Assembly (NCBI GenBank): GCA_034428435.1
Contig: DAOUHY010000368.1
Span: 1-25,825 of the forward strand
DNA from: Bin5 sp034428435
GTDB lineage: Bacteria > Chloroflexota > Anaerolineae > Caldilineales > Caldilineaceae
Reading direction: 5' to 3'
DNA: 25,825 bases
Translations under genes and position numbers: made by a program
In this document: positions 14,978 through 23,042 of the stretch, in pieces
Layout of the letters: each line of letters begins with the position of its first letter
Numbering within the stretch: position 1 is the first letter of the stretch
The notes under the pieces: model-generated
The model's database searches: none
The model's input: the letters and a program-made list of their open reading frames with translations, nothing else
Told to the model about the DNA's origin: nothing

Positions 14978-14983
14978 GTGACG

Positions 14984-15817
14984 TTACCGCTGGCGGGTCC
15001 AGGCCGGATCAGTATAGCGGTTGCGGATCAGTTCGGCGCTGCGGCGAAGTTCGTTTGGGGAGAGGGTGCCTGGTTCGATGTCCTGGTCGAGCGTTGACGC
15101 GAACCCGTCTGCCATCGCCGCGGCTATTCGAGGAAAGTCCAGTTGATCTGAATCCGGCGACAGTTCCAAAGCCTCTGCAAGGGTGACGGCCTGCTGGCGC
15201 AGCTGTTGACGTAAATGGTCCTGCGCGGCGCAGGGTAGCGCGAGCACATCCACAAGCCGCGCGACATCGCCCCTTAGAGGCAAACTGCCATGCTGTAGGA
15301 CATAGCCTTTGCGGCGGCTTTGGGCGCTGCCCATCAGTTTGCGGCCTGCGGCGGTGATCTCGTAGGCGCTGGGTATTTCGAAACAGGCGGCTGACAGTTC
15401 GCGTCGCGCACGAGCGCAGGCGCCGGCCTTTTCTGCGTTTAGCCCTAACGACATCAGACCGGACAGTAGGGCGTTGCTGAATCTCAGATAGGCGTCCATC
15501 ACGCCTCCGGCCATGTGCGGCTCGGCGATCGGGCCGGCGACGGAATAGGTCAGTTCGTCGACGTGAAGGATAGCCCTGCCGCCGGTCGAACGGCGCACCA
15601 GGTCGAAGCCTTGTTGGGAGATCCGGACTTCGTTTACGTCGGCGATCTTTTGGAAGCGCCCCAAGCTGACGGTGGGAATCTGCCAGCGGTAGAAACGCAA
15701 CGTGGGCGGAACATCGCCGGCGGCCGCTGCCTCGGCGATAGACTCGTCAACAGCCATGTTGGCTGCGCCGGAGCGGGGCGAATCCTCAACTATCAGACGC
15801 CAGGGTGGGGAGGGCAT
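14984..15817 (-). CDS. Lipoate-protein ligase / octanoyltransferase family protein (LipM/LplA type)
   Basis: A 277-residue member of the BPL/LplA/LipB fold, which attaches octanoate or lipoate to lipoyl domains of 2-oxoacid dehydrogenases and the glycine cleavage H protein. It has RRSTGGRAILHVDELTYSV (75-93; the RRxxGGxxxxH site), the Lys-containing AGRKLMGSAQSRRKG (157-171, K160) and a cysteine at C145 (ACFEIPSAYE). In LipM a Cys in this same CF..PS.YE setting is the acyl carrier, so an octanoyltransferase is more likely than an ATP-using ligase; I cannot settle this by eye. Its upstream neighbour is ygfZ. In mitochondria the YgfZ relative IBA57 is needed for lipoate synthesis, which makes the pairing sensible. 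Confidence 0.85.
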   Translation of the reverse strand: MPSPPWRLIVEDSPRSGAANMAVDESIAEAAAAGDVPPTLRFYRWQIPTVSLGRFQKIADVNEVRISQQGFDLVRRSTGGRAILHVDELTYSVAGPIAEPHMAGGVMDAYLRFSNALLSGLMSLGLNAEKAGACARARRELSAACFEIPSAYEITAAGRKLMGSAQSRRKGYVLQHGSLPLRGDVARLVDVLALPCAAQDHLRQQLRQQAVTLAEALELSPDSDQLDFPRIAAAMADGFASTLDQDIEPGTLSPNELRRSAELIRNRYTDPAWTRQR

Positions 15818-15874
15818 AGAGAAACGCGAGTTAGAAATCGGCTGGCTTCAGTTGACCAGCATCTCACTCAGATC

Positions 15875-15922
15875 CTGGATTCTCCAGAAAGAGAGCTGCT
15901 CATGGATGGCTGCAGCCATTCA
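15875..15922 (-). promoter_or_regulatory. Palindromes between ygfZ and the lipoate-ligase-type gene
   Basis: Next to the ygfZ stop lies a perfect 14-nt palindrome, ATGGCTGCAGCCAT (15906-15919), which can fold as ATGGC-TGCA-GCCAT. A second stem, CTGGA/TCCAG (15875-15887), follows in the direction of transcription after a pyrimidine-rich stretch (CTCTCTTTC). They may be partial terminators or RNA-stabilising stems within the 102-nt gap. Confidence 0.35.
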
Positions 15923-16891
15923 CATCGAGGGCGGAGAAATCTGTTCGACGTAAGCAGCGATTCCCTCAACCGCGGCCTCGACGCCTTCGACATTGTGGGG
16001 CCGTTTCAGTACTGCCAGCGCGACCTGTCCGGCTGACGGGCTGTGGGCACAACTGGTGACTGTACCGGCAGAGCGACCATTGACGCTGACCGTCGCGCCC
16101 TCCGGCAGAGGCAGTTCGCTGCGAAGTCGGACCAGTGATCGAGTTACCTTGCCATAGGTGAGTTGACGGGCGATGATCTCCTGGCCTGTGTAACACCCCT
16201 TATTTTCGGCGCACACCCATGCCATGCCAGCCTCCAGCGGTGTAAAGGCGTCAGTCAGCTCCTTTCCGGGACGGGGACGTCCCAGCTCGACGCGGCGGGC
16301 TTCGTAGCTGTCGTTCCCGGCGAGAATAACAGCGCCCGCGTCACCCAGTCGCTCCTGGAGCGCGGCGATTCCGTCGACAGAACCGATGATCTCAAAACCG
16401 GGGAGGTCGTAACGTTCTTGCCGGAGGACGCAAACACTTTTGTCTTCAAGGAACTGGTCATCGGATTCCGGCTGGGGCAGACCGACCGACCGCAGCAGTT
16501 CTGCCGCAGTCTGACCAAGTAGGCGCAGACGGCCCATCTCGTCACTTTCGTCGGTAACGGTTACGTTGTCCATGAAGAATATCTGACTTTGCAGGCGCTG
16601 GCGCAGGGTATCTGCCTGTCCCTGGGAGGGAAGTAGCATCAGGTCGTCCTGACGGCAGAGGACGGAGAATACGGCTTCGATGCGCGCGGTTGGGCTAGTG
16701 AGAATGGTCACCGCGGCCTGGCCCGGCTGGAGGCAGGCGATGTCGTTGGTTGTCATTCTCTGGAGAAAGTCGACCCGATCCCGGTCTCTCAGGCGCAGGA
16801 TGCCGAAGTCAGGCCGGGGCAGGAGGGCTACGCCGGAGGTCAGTGCCTGGTGGTCGCGGTCACTCATTGAAACAGCTGTCTTAACGCTCAT
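15920..16891 (-). CDS. ygfZ: Folate-binding YgfZ/GcvT-like protein
   Basis: A 323-residue protein of the aminomethyltransferase-like fold. The diagnostic NKGCYTGQE is at 230-238 (C233 is the conserved Cys), with VDFLQRMTTND (40-50) near the N-terminus as in YgfZ and IBA57. YgfZ binds folate and supports repair or assembly of iron-sulfur proteins such as MiaB; the mitochondrial relative IBA57 helps lipoate synthase. I chose ATG 16891 because GGAGGAACCG stands directly before it; in-frame GTG 16984 and ATG 16975 lack a ribosome site and would add residues with no family counterpart. A 16-nt palindrome lies 36-51 nt upstream. Confidence 0.92.
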   Translation of the reverse strand: MSVKTAVSMSDRDHQALTSGVALLPRPDFGILRLRDRDRVDFLQRMTTNDIACLQPGQAAVTILTSPTARIEAVFSVLCRQDDLMLLPSQGQADTLRQRLQSQIFFMDNVTVTDESDEMGRLRLLGQTAAELLRSVGLPQPESDDQFLEDKSVCVLRQERYDLPGFEIIGSVDGIAALQERLGDAGAVILAGNDSYEARRVELGRPRPGKELTDAFTPLEAGMAWVCAENKGCYTGQEIIARQLTYGKVTRSLVRLRSELPLPEGATVSVNGRSAGTVTSCAHSPSAGQVALAVLKRPHNVEGVEAAVEGIAAYVEQISPPSM

Positions 16892-16926
16892 CGGTTCCTC
16901 CAATTCGATCCAGTCTCTGATGCCGG

Positions 16927-16942
16927 CCGCCCATATGGGCGG
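16927..16942. promoter_or_regulatory. 16-nt perfect palindrome upstream of ygfZ
   Basis: CCGCCCATATGGGCGG is fully self-complementary. It lies in the 5' region of ygfZ, so it could be an operator or a leader hairpin. A related but broken form, CGCCCATACGGCGG, occurs at 13512-13525 before lgt. Confidence 0.4.
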
Positions 16943-17131
16943 GTCGCCGATGACAGCAATCGGGGGCGAATCCATTGATGGCACATATTCTGGATTGCCC
17001 TTTGCGGCGCCGGTAGGGAACGGGCGGTCCCCAATTCAAAATCGGTCAGGCATTCTGGATTATCTAGAGCTACTATAGTTCATTCCCGAAAAATTCCACA
17101 GATCGCAGTGATGCTGAAGAGGAAGAACCGA

Positions 17132-17148
17132 AGGCGTTCTTTACGCCT
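17132..17148 (-). terminator. Hairpin after the alpha/beta-hydrolase lipoprotein gene
   Basis: On the minus strand AGGCGT, AAAGA, ACGCCT forms a 6-bp stem that includes the last base of the stop codon and is followed by a pyrimidine-rich TTCGGTTCTTCCTCTT. The T-run is broken, so it is a plausible but weak intrinsic terminator. Between here and the ygfZ start (16891) there are about 240 nt with no gene; a direct repeat ATTCTGGATT occurs at 16987-16996 and 17052-17061. Confidence 0.45.
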
Positions 17149-18470
17149 CAGTCCTCAATGTTCCCGGTCTGGGATTCCAGGAATTCGAGCACCTGCCAGA
17201 ACATCTCTTCGCCGGACTCGGTCATGTTCTCGCCAATCTGGAGATAATGGCTCACGTCTTCATAGTACAGGACCTCGACATATACGCCCGCGTCCCGCAG
17301 CGCCTCTTCCAACTCGTATGCCTGGGTAATTGGAATGATGCGGTCGACATCGGTGTGAATTATCATTGTCGGCGGCAGTTGGGAGGCGGTGTAGACCGGC
17401 GAGAAGTAAAGGAAGGGTAGGGGATAGAGGTTTGCCGGGCCCATCGCAGGGATCAGGTACGTGAATCTTTCGGGAAAGGTCAGGCGTTTGGCATAGAAGT
17501 CTGCGCTGCCGGTGAAGGCGTTGCTGACACCTCCCAAGGTCAGCCAGGCGGCGAACTGATCGCGCTCATCCCGCAGTAACCGGTTGACCATAGCACTGCT
17601 GAAGCTGCCCCCAAGGGCCACGGCCGGCACGTCGGCCAGGTCAACGCCCAAGTGACCGCCGCGGGCCAGCGCCAGTGCGAGGCGGGCGTCCTCGGCGTGG
17701 GCGGCCACATCCAGTCCCCACGCGCCGGTCGGGGACAACGCAAGCACCGTATAGCCGGCATCAGCCAAGGCCACGTTTACCGGCGCCCAATCGTCGACCC
17801 AGCCGGGAAAGAGACCGAATAGCAGAGGCAGCTGCGCGCCGGAGTCGGGGAAGGGACGGTAGAGCCGAAGGGAAATAATTCGAGCACCTGCGCGTGTGAA
17901 AGCGTACGCGCGTTCCCAGGCGATTGCCCCCGCGGGAAATGGAGCCGTCTTTGTGACCGGTTCGCTCGACCAGAGATCTGCGGCCTCAGGCAAGGGGGCG
18001 GGCAATGGGCGAGGCCGGTGACGGCGCAGGACGAGCGCAGGTACCTGGGTCGTCTGGGCTGCCTGCACTGTGATTGGATAGGGGAGGTCGAATGCGCCGC
18101 TGAGGGCGGTTTCCTCGAATTCGGGAGCGACAGCCGCCGGCACGTACCTGCCTATAGGGATGTCTTCAATGTGATAGTGGCCTGACTCGTCGGTGCGTGC
18201 GGTAAAGGGCGTGCCGGTACGCGTGGCGACGATTACGGAGGCGCCCTCCACTGGCTCACCTGCATACAGAACCTGACCGGACAGGCTGCCTCTGGGGACC
18301 GAAGGGGCAGGTTCGACCGGCCCTCCCAGACGCTGCTCCAGCAAGTAGCCGAGCACATTCACTGTCGGAGAAGGTTCGCAAGCGGCGACCAACGCGACGT
18401 ACAGCAGGAGGGGAGCCAGCCGCAGAAATGTCCACTGAAGGCGGCGAGAAGAACGGTCGGCGGTATTCAC
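17148..18470 (-). CDS. Lipoprotein alpha/beta hydrolase with carboxypeptidase-regulatory-like domain
   Basis: About 440 residues. A signal peptide ends in a lipobox, LVAAC, so C31 should be lipidated and the protein anchored outside the membrane. A beta-sandwich domain of the carboxypeptidase-regulatory-like type follows (about 60-155; GSLSGQVLYAGEPVEGASV, then TDESGHYHIEDIPIGRY). The hydrolase domain (about 170-435) belongs to the dienelactone-hydrolase/prolyl-oligopeptidase-like group: nucleophile S289 in LGGSFSSAM, acid D374 or D376 in HTDVDRIIPI, and H408 in VSHYLQ. The substrate is unknown (ester or peptide). I prefer GTG 18470, which gives a normal signal peptide; the frame is open to a GTG at 18500. 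It is divergent from the LLM gene, with an extended -10 promoter at 18520. Confidence 0.85.
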   Translation of the reverse strand: MNTADRSSRRLQWTFLRLAPLLLYVALVAACEPSPTVNVLGYLLEQRLGGPVEPAPSVPRGSLSGQVLYAGEPVEGASVIVATRTGTPFTARTDESGHYHIEDIPIGRYVPAAVAPEFEETALSGAFDLPYPITVQAAQTTQVPALVLRRHRPRPLPAPLPEAADLWSSEPVTKTAPFPAGAIAWERAYAFTRAGARIISLRLYRPFPDSGAQLPLLFGLFPGWVDDWAPVNVALADAGYTVLALSPTGAWGLDVAAHAEDARLALALARGGHLGVDLADVPAVALGGSFSSAMVNRLLRDERDQFAAWLTLGGVSNAFTGSADFYAKRLTFPERFTYLIPAMGPANLYPLPFLYFSPVYTASQLPPTMIIHTDVDRIIPITQAYELEEALRDAGVYVEVLYYEDVSHYLQIGENMTESGEEMFWQVLEFLESQTGNIED

Positions 18471-18519
18471 GTCGTGTTCACAAGCAAATAGGAGACGCAC
18501 CAGACGGCACTACGTAGGG

Positions 18520-18549
18520 AGTATAACACGCCACAAAAATCGAAAACAA
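18520..18549 (-). promoter_or_regulatory. Promoter of the hydrolase lipoprotein gene
   Basis: On the minus strand TTGTTT (18549-18544), 18 nt, then TATACT (18525-18520) preceded by TGT, forming an extended -10 (TGTTATACT). Transcription would begin near 18513, 13 nt before GTG 18500 and about 43 nt before GTG 18470. Confidence 0.55.
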
Positions 18550-18607
18550 AGGGGTGATTCCCTTAAAATGGTGCGGACGAGCAACAAAGGTCACAATGGC
18601 AAGGCAG
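18550..18607. other. Core of the divergent intergenic region between hydrolase and LLM genes
   Basis: The whole gap (18501-18803) is about 300 nt. It holds two outward-facing promoters (18520-18549 minus, 18608-18636 plus) whose -35 boxes are 58 nt apart. I see no clear operator palindrome between them and no gene in the remaining 160-nt leader on the plus side. Confidence 0.5.
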
Positions 18608-18636
18608 TTGCGACCGGTGTCAGGGACATCTATACT
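18608..18636 (+). promoter_or_regulatory. Promoter of the LLM-dehydrogenase-lactonase operon
   Basis: TTGCGA (18608-18613), exactly 17 nt, then TATACT (18631-18636). Start of transcription near 18643, leaving an untranslated leader of about 160 nt before the ATG at 18804. In the leader I see no riboswitch I can name. Confidence 0.6.
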
Positions 18637-18803
18637 TGCATGGTCAATTCTCTCCAGACTTACCGGCAAACCAGCATCCAGTTCATCGACACTCCTCGCT
18701 GTCAAAAGTGGACTGCAACGGACTCATCATTGCCGCTGGGTTGATTTCCTCAGAAACAGTGGACGACTGACGAGCGGCCGACTCGATATAAGGAGCCAAC
18801 GAT

Positions 18804-19748
18804 ATGCAATCAGTGGAATTTGGCTGGCACGCGCCATCCTTCCCGACGGACGGAGCCGATGCCGACACTTTTCTGGAGCAGATGCACACACATCTTCAGT
18901 TGATGGACGGCCATTTGACATCGGTTTGGGTGGACGATCATGTGCATCCATGGGGAACATTTGTGCCGAGAGATACGCCTGCCACCGAAGTGGCGACGAC
19001 ACTGGCCTATTTCGCTGCCCTCTATCCGAGCTATGACTGGGGCAGTCTGGTCTTTTGCCAGTCTTATCGCAACCCGGCGTTGATGGCCAAAATGGCTGCC
19101 TCGCTCCAGTGGCTTACGGGCGGACGCCACATTTTCGGGATCGGTGCTGGCTGGTTGCAGGAGGAGTACGACGCCTATAACTGGCCCTTCCCCAGACCGG
19201 CAGCCCGGATTCGCCAGTTGGAAGAGACGATCGAGATCGTCAAGCTTCTGTGGACAGAGTCACCAGCCAGCTACGAAGGGCGCTACTACCGCATCGACAC
19301 TGCCTACTGCCATCCTCAGCCTAATCCGCTGCCGCCGGTGATGGTCGGCGGCGGGGGCGAGCAGTTGACGCTGCGGGTGGTGGCCAAGCACGCGGACTGG
19401 TGGAATTTGCCGGGCGGGACACCTGAGATCTATGCACACAAGTTGCGTGTGTTGCGCGAACACTGCGAGGCGGTGGGCCGAGATTATGACGAGATACGCA
19501 AGACGAGCGCATTGCCCCCGATCGCGGTCCATCTTTCGGAGGACGTGGCCCGCCAGCAGGGCGAGGCGTCACCCTACGCGCTGGGGGGCAGAGGCGCCCT
19601 CGTAGGCACACCGGACCAAGTGGCGGCGCAATTGCAGGCCTATGTTGATCTGGGCGTAACGCTGTTCCAGATCCGAATTGCCGATTTCCCGGAAACGGCA
19701 GGTACGGAGCTATTCATACGGGAGGTCCTGCCGCGTTTTGAGGATTGA
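18804..19748 (+). CDS. LLM-class flavin-dependent oxidoreductase (luciferase-like)
   Basis: A 314-residue TIM-barrel protein of the bacterial-luciferase family, members of which use reduced FMN or coenzyme F420. Typical stretches are SVWVDDHVHPW (about 40-50), the GGRHIFGIGAGWLQEEYDAY region (about 106-125), RIRQLEETIEIVKLLW, and PPVMVGGGGEQLTLRVVAKHADWWN. The GIGAGW and VGGGGE elements shape the phosphate-binding part of the cofactor site. The start is well set by AAGGAG 8 nt before ATG 18804. It leads an operon with a Gfo/Idh/MocA dehydrogenase and an SMP-30 lactonase, so an F420-dependent sugar or alcohol dehydrogenase is a fair guess. Cofactor and substrate are not proven. Confidence 0.9.
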   Translation: MQSVEFGWHAPSFPTDGADADTFLEQMHTHLQLMDGHLTSVWVDDHVHPWGTFVPRDTPATEVATTLAYFAALYPSYDWGSLVFCQSYRNPALMAKMAASLQWLTGGRHIFGIGAGWLQEEYDAYNWPFPRPAARIRQLEETIEIVKLLWTESPASYEGRYYRIDTAYCHPQPNPLPPVMVGGGGEQLTLRVVAKHADWWNLPGGTPEIYAHKLRVLREHCEAVGRDYDEIRKTSALPPIAVHLSEDVARQQGEASPYALGGRGALVGTPDQVAAQLQAYVDLGVTLFQIRIADFPETAGTELFIREVLPRFED

Positions 19749-19814
19749 ACAAAGTCGCGTCCACTCTGCCTTTTCTTTATCTCCAACCGGTTCATGCTCG
19801 CAGGGGTACAGGAC

Positions 19815-21017
19815 ATGAACGACAGAATAGGCGTTGGGATTGTGGGGTTAGGGCTGGCGGCAACCGCTCATGTCAAGGGATATTTGAGCCACCCTTCTGC
19901 GAAAGTACTGGCCGTCTGTGACACCGACGGTGGGCGGGCCGCGGCATTCGGCGAGCGGTACGGTGTCGAACGCGTTTATGCGTTTTACTCAGATCTGCTG
20001 GATGACCGCGACGTACAGGTCATCGACATCGCGACGCCTACTTTTTTGCACGCGACGATGACGCGGCAGGCAGCGCAGGCGGGCAAACATATCCACTGTG
20101 AGAAGCCATTTTGCCGCAGCGTGGCAGAGGGGATGGAAGCGGTGCGGGCGGTGAAGAATGCCGGCGTCAAGTTGCTGGTAGGCGAGACATATGTGTTTCT
20201 CACTTCGCACATGAAGGCGCGTGCGCTCATCGAGGATGGCGCAATCGGCCGGCCCCTGCAGATCCGGCAGAGACACGGCGCCTGGCGGCGGCGGACGGAC
20301 CACGAACTGCATCTCAGCGCAGCGGCGCGCGCGTGGCGGCTGGACGGCGAGCAGTCCGGGGGAGGGCGCTATCCGTGGATGTTCGATCATGCGGTGCATT
20401 TCTTTGCCACGGCCGAGTATTTGATGGAGGACGCGACGATCGACGAGGTTTATGCGGTGGTTGCGGCTGGAAGCACAGGAGGACGCCTGGCGGGCGCCTC
20501 CCACGACCCGTACGCCACTGAAGAGTTGGACATTCCCATCATTACGTGGCGATACGCGGATATGGAGCGGCAGGGCGTGTGGATGCGGGCGGACCCGCTC
20601 AACGGCAAGTACGACACGATGCATGGCCTGAGCACAACTGTGGTCGGCGAAACTGGCATGATTGAAGTATTGGGAGAAGGCGGGCGCAATCTGTTGTGGG
20701 AGGGGAGACAGGAGCATCTGATTCTGCACCGGACGGGGCGGGAAACGGTCTGCTTCCGGTTCGATGAGGAGCCAGACCGCGTGTGGGATTCGGAGATCAG
20801 CTATTACGGGCAAGGCCATGTCAGTCAGGTCCATCATCTTCTCGAAGCGATACTCGATGGTCAACCGCTGCGATACGGCGGCGAAGACGGTGTGCGCGCA
20901 GTACGCTGCACATTGGCGACAATCCTCTCTGCCGAGGAAGGGAGGCCGGTTCGGGTAGCCGAGGTGGGCGAGGACTTTACTGCATACGTGCGGAGCGGTG
21001 TTGAGGAAGGCATCTGA
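19815..21017 (+). CDS. Gfo/Idh/MocA family NAD(P)-dependent oxidoreductase
   Basis: A 400-residue dehydrogenase. The N-terminal Rossmann fold has GIVGLGLAATAHVKGY (8-23), and EKP (96-98) supplies the catalytic lysine. In the C-terminal domain GGGRYPWMFDHAVHFF (182-197) carries the DHAVH (191-195) in which Asp and His line the active site. The family oxidises sugars, inositols and related polyols. I chose ATG 19815 because AGGGG stands about 9 nt upstream; ATG 19794 lies 21 nt earlier with no ribosome site. It begins 66 nt after the LLM gene and precedes the lactonase, which would open the lactone this type of enzyme makes. Confidence 0.93.
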   Translation: MNDRIGVGIVGLGLAATAHVKGYLSHPSAKVLAVCDTDGGRAAAFGERYGVERVYAFYSDLLDDRDVQVIDIATPTFLHATMTRQAAQAGKHIHCEKPFCRSVAEGMEAVRAVKNAGVKLLVGETYVFLTSHMKARALIEDGAIGRPLQIRQRHGAWRRRTDHELHLSAAARAWRLDGEQSGGGRYPWMFDHAVHFFATAEYLMEDATIDEVYAVVAAGSTGGRLAGASHDPYATEELDIPIITWRYADMERQGVWMRADPLNGKYDTMHGLSTTVVGETGMIEVLGEGGRNLLWEGRQEHLILHRTGRETVCFRFDEEPDRVWDSEISYYGQGHVSQVHHLLEAILDGQPLRYGGEDGVRAVRCTLATILSAEEGRPVRVAEVGEDFTAYVRSGVEEGI

Positions 21018-21120
21018 AGATACGTGGACTGCATTGCAGCGGCCAACATTACAGTCGGCAGTTTGCGATTTTGGAGAGGTCCTAGAGTAGAAACCACGAA
21101 GATCCCGGAGGAGGAATCGT

Positions 21121-21999
21121 ATGTCCATTGATGTTGATCTTCTAATTGACGCCCACGCGCTTGTAGGCGAAGGGCCCATTTGGGACGCCGACGACAATGT
21201 GCTGTGGTGGGTGGATATCATGTCGAGCAAACTGTATGCCTATGACCCGGCGACGGGGGCCAACAGAGAGTGGGACGTAGGGCAGCACGTGGGGACGGTT
21301 GTACAGCGGGCGTCGGGCGGCTTGATGCTGGCGCTGAAGGACGGTTTCGCGGCCTTTGACCCGGTCAGCGGGGCGGTGGAGATGCTTGTCGATCCTGAGT
21401 CCCACTTGCCGGGTAATCGCTTCAATGACGGCAAGTGCGACCCCGCCGGCCGTTTCTGGGCAGGGACGATGGCCTATGAGGACCAGTCGGATCAAGGTAG
21501 CGTCTATCGGATGGACACGGATCACAGTGTTCACAAGATGATTGAAGATATCGGAATCTCGAACGGCATTATCTGGAGTCTGGATGCAAAGACGATGTAT
21601 TACACCGATTCGCTCGATTTCGCGATCCGGGCTTATGACTACGATGTTGAAACGGGCGGTATCCAGAATGAGCGCATCGTCATCGAATTCTCCGAAGATG
21701 TAGGCTTTGCCGACGGCTTCACGATTGACGAGGAAGGGATGCTGTGGGTGGCGCACTACGGGGCCAGCCGTGTACGGCGCTGGAATCCGGAAACGGCAGC
21801 CGTGCTGGCGGAGGTCGAACTGCCGACGTCAGCCATAACTGCCTGCGCATTCGGGGGGCCGAATCTGGACCAGCTCTACATTACAAGCGCTTCTTTCCGA
21901 ATGAGCGACGCAGAGAAGGCGGAACAGCCTCATGCGGGCGGACTGTTCGTAGCGGGCCCTGGGGTACGAGGGGTTGCTTCTGATAAGTTCGGCGGATAA
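21121..21999 (+). CDS. SMP-30/gluconolactonase/LRE family sugar lactonase
   Basis: A 292-residue six-bladed beta-propeller enzyme that hydrolyses sugar lactones to aldonic acids. The metal ligands of regucalcin are matched by E17 (VGEGPIW), N148 (ISNGIIWS) and D198 (ADGFTIDEEGMLWVA), and the substrate-contacting Asn by N102 in NRFNDGKCDP. YYTDS (160-164) is also typical. A very strong ribosome site, GGAGGAGG, precedes ATG 21121. It is the third gene of the dehydrogenase-lactonase group, 103 nt after the Gfo/Idh/MocA gene. Aldonic acids it makes could feed the enolase-superfamily dehydratase at the left end of the window, though the two are 20 kb apart. Confidence 0.93.
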   Translation: MSIDVDLLIDAHALVGEGPIWDADDNVLWWVDIMSSKLYAYDPATGANREWDVGQHVGTVVQRASGGLMLALKDGFAAFDPVSGAVEMLVDPESHLPGNRFNDGKCDPAGRFWAGTMAYEDQSDQGSVYRMDTDHSVHKMIEDIGISNGIIWSLDAKTMYYTDSLDFAIRAYDYDVETGGIQNERIVIEFSEDVGFADGFTIDEEGMLWVAHYGASRVRRWNPETAAVLAEVELPTSAITACAFGGPNLDQLYITSASFRMSDAEKAEQPHAGGLFVAGPGVRGVASDKFGG

Positions 22000-22108
22000 A
22001 AGGCAGACTCAAGGGAATCAATCGGTCGTTACGGGAACAAAGGTGGGGAGGAGTTCGTCCTATATTCAAGGCTCATTGCGTGATGTTGAGATGGCAGGAG
22101 TGAGTTCA

Positions 22109-23011
22109 GTGGGACGAATACGATTAACCATTCCGATCGTTTTGTTTCTCTTAGGGACTGCTTTGGCGGGCTGCGGCGCCGGCGTTTCGGACATGGCCGT
22201 ATCTGAATCGGCAGCGATGAACGCTCCCGCCATGGCAGACGCAGAGGCGTCCGCGGGGCAGCAGGCAGCTGATGGCGCGGGAGAACCACGCCAGGTCATA
22301 GCCAATGCTAACATTTCCCTGGTTGTAGCCGATGCGGCGACGGCGCTGTCGGGAGTCGAGCAGGTCGTTTCGGAACTGGGCGGGTATGTGGCCGACATGG
22401 ATCTGTCCAAGGGGAGGTATGACGAGTCGGACGTTCTGCGCGGCTCGTTGACGCTCCGCGTGCCTGCCACAAGTCTGGAAGAGGCGCTGGACCTGTTGCA
22501 GGCGCTGGCCACGGATGTGAACTACCTGAATGTAAACAGGCAGGATGTTACGGACCAGTACAGTGATCTGGATGCGCAACTGCGAAACCTGCGGGCAACC
22601 GAGACGGAGTTGCTGGCCCTGCTAAAGGAGGTGCGAGAAAGGCCCAATGCCGAGGTAGAGGATATTCTGGCGGTCCACCGCAGCTTGACGCAGATCCGTG
22701 AAGAGATTGAGATGCTGCAGGGACGCAAGAACCTGCTGGACAATCAGATCGATTTCTCGACGATCTGGGTTGAGTTGATCCCGGACAGTGTCTTCCGGCC
22801 GATCGTGGAGGAGCCCTGGAGCGCCAGCGGTCCGGTACGAAATGCGTTGCGGGCACTGGTGGCAACGCTACAGGGATTGCTGACTGCGCTGATCTGGGCC
22901 GTGCTTTACTTGACCCCGTTGCTGCTGATCTTTCTGATTCCGCTTGCTGTCCTGATCTGGCTGGCGCGTTTATGGATGGGTCGACGGCGCAGAAGAGAGG
23001 AGTCGCGGTAA
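22109..23011 (+). CDS. DUF4349 domain lipoprotein with C-terminal membrane helix
   Basis: About 300 residues. A signal peptide ends with LAGC (C22 lipidated), then comes a linker rich in Ala, Met, Glu and Ser. A DUF4349 domain follows (about 60-235), recognised by an alpha/beta part (VSELGGYVADM, then GSLTLRVPA) leading into a coiled coil (about 160-225; DLDAQLRNLRATETELLALL). Near the end are one or two hydrophobic helices (about 250-288) and a basic tail (RRRRR). This layout is the usual one for the family, whose function is unknown. I chose GTG 22109, which follows AGGAG by 8 nt; the ATG at 22091 is an alternative. It converges on the transporter genes, with only 31 nt between. Confidence 0.85.
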   Translation: MGRIRLTIPIVLFLLGTALAGCGAGVSDMAVSESAAMNAPAMADAEASAGQQAADGAGEPRQVIANANISLVVADAATALSGVEQVVSELGGYVADMDLSKGRYDESDVLRGSLTLRVPATSLEEALDLLQALATDVNYLNVNRQDVTDQYSDLDAQLRNLRATETELLALLKEVRERPNAEVEDILAVHRSLTQIREEIEMLQGRKNLLDNQIDFSTIWVELIPDSVFRPIVEEPWSASGPVRNALRALVATLQGLLTALIWAVLYLTPLLLIFLIPLAVLIWLARLWMGRRRRREESR

Positions 23012-23042
23012 TCCGGCTGGCTGACTGTTGAGTACTGCCGCG

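Noticed and set aside
19989..21230. 413-codon open frame antisense to the Gfo/Idh/MocA gene
   Set aside because: It runs across the end of one real gene and the start of the next and encodes nothing recognisable; a reverse-frame shadow.
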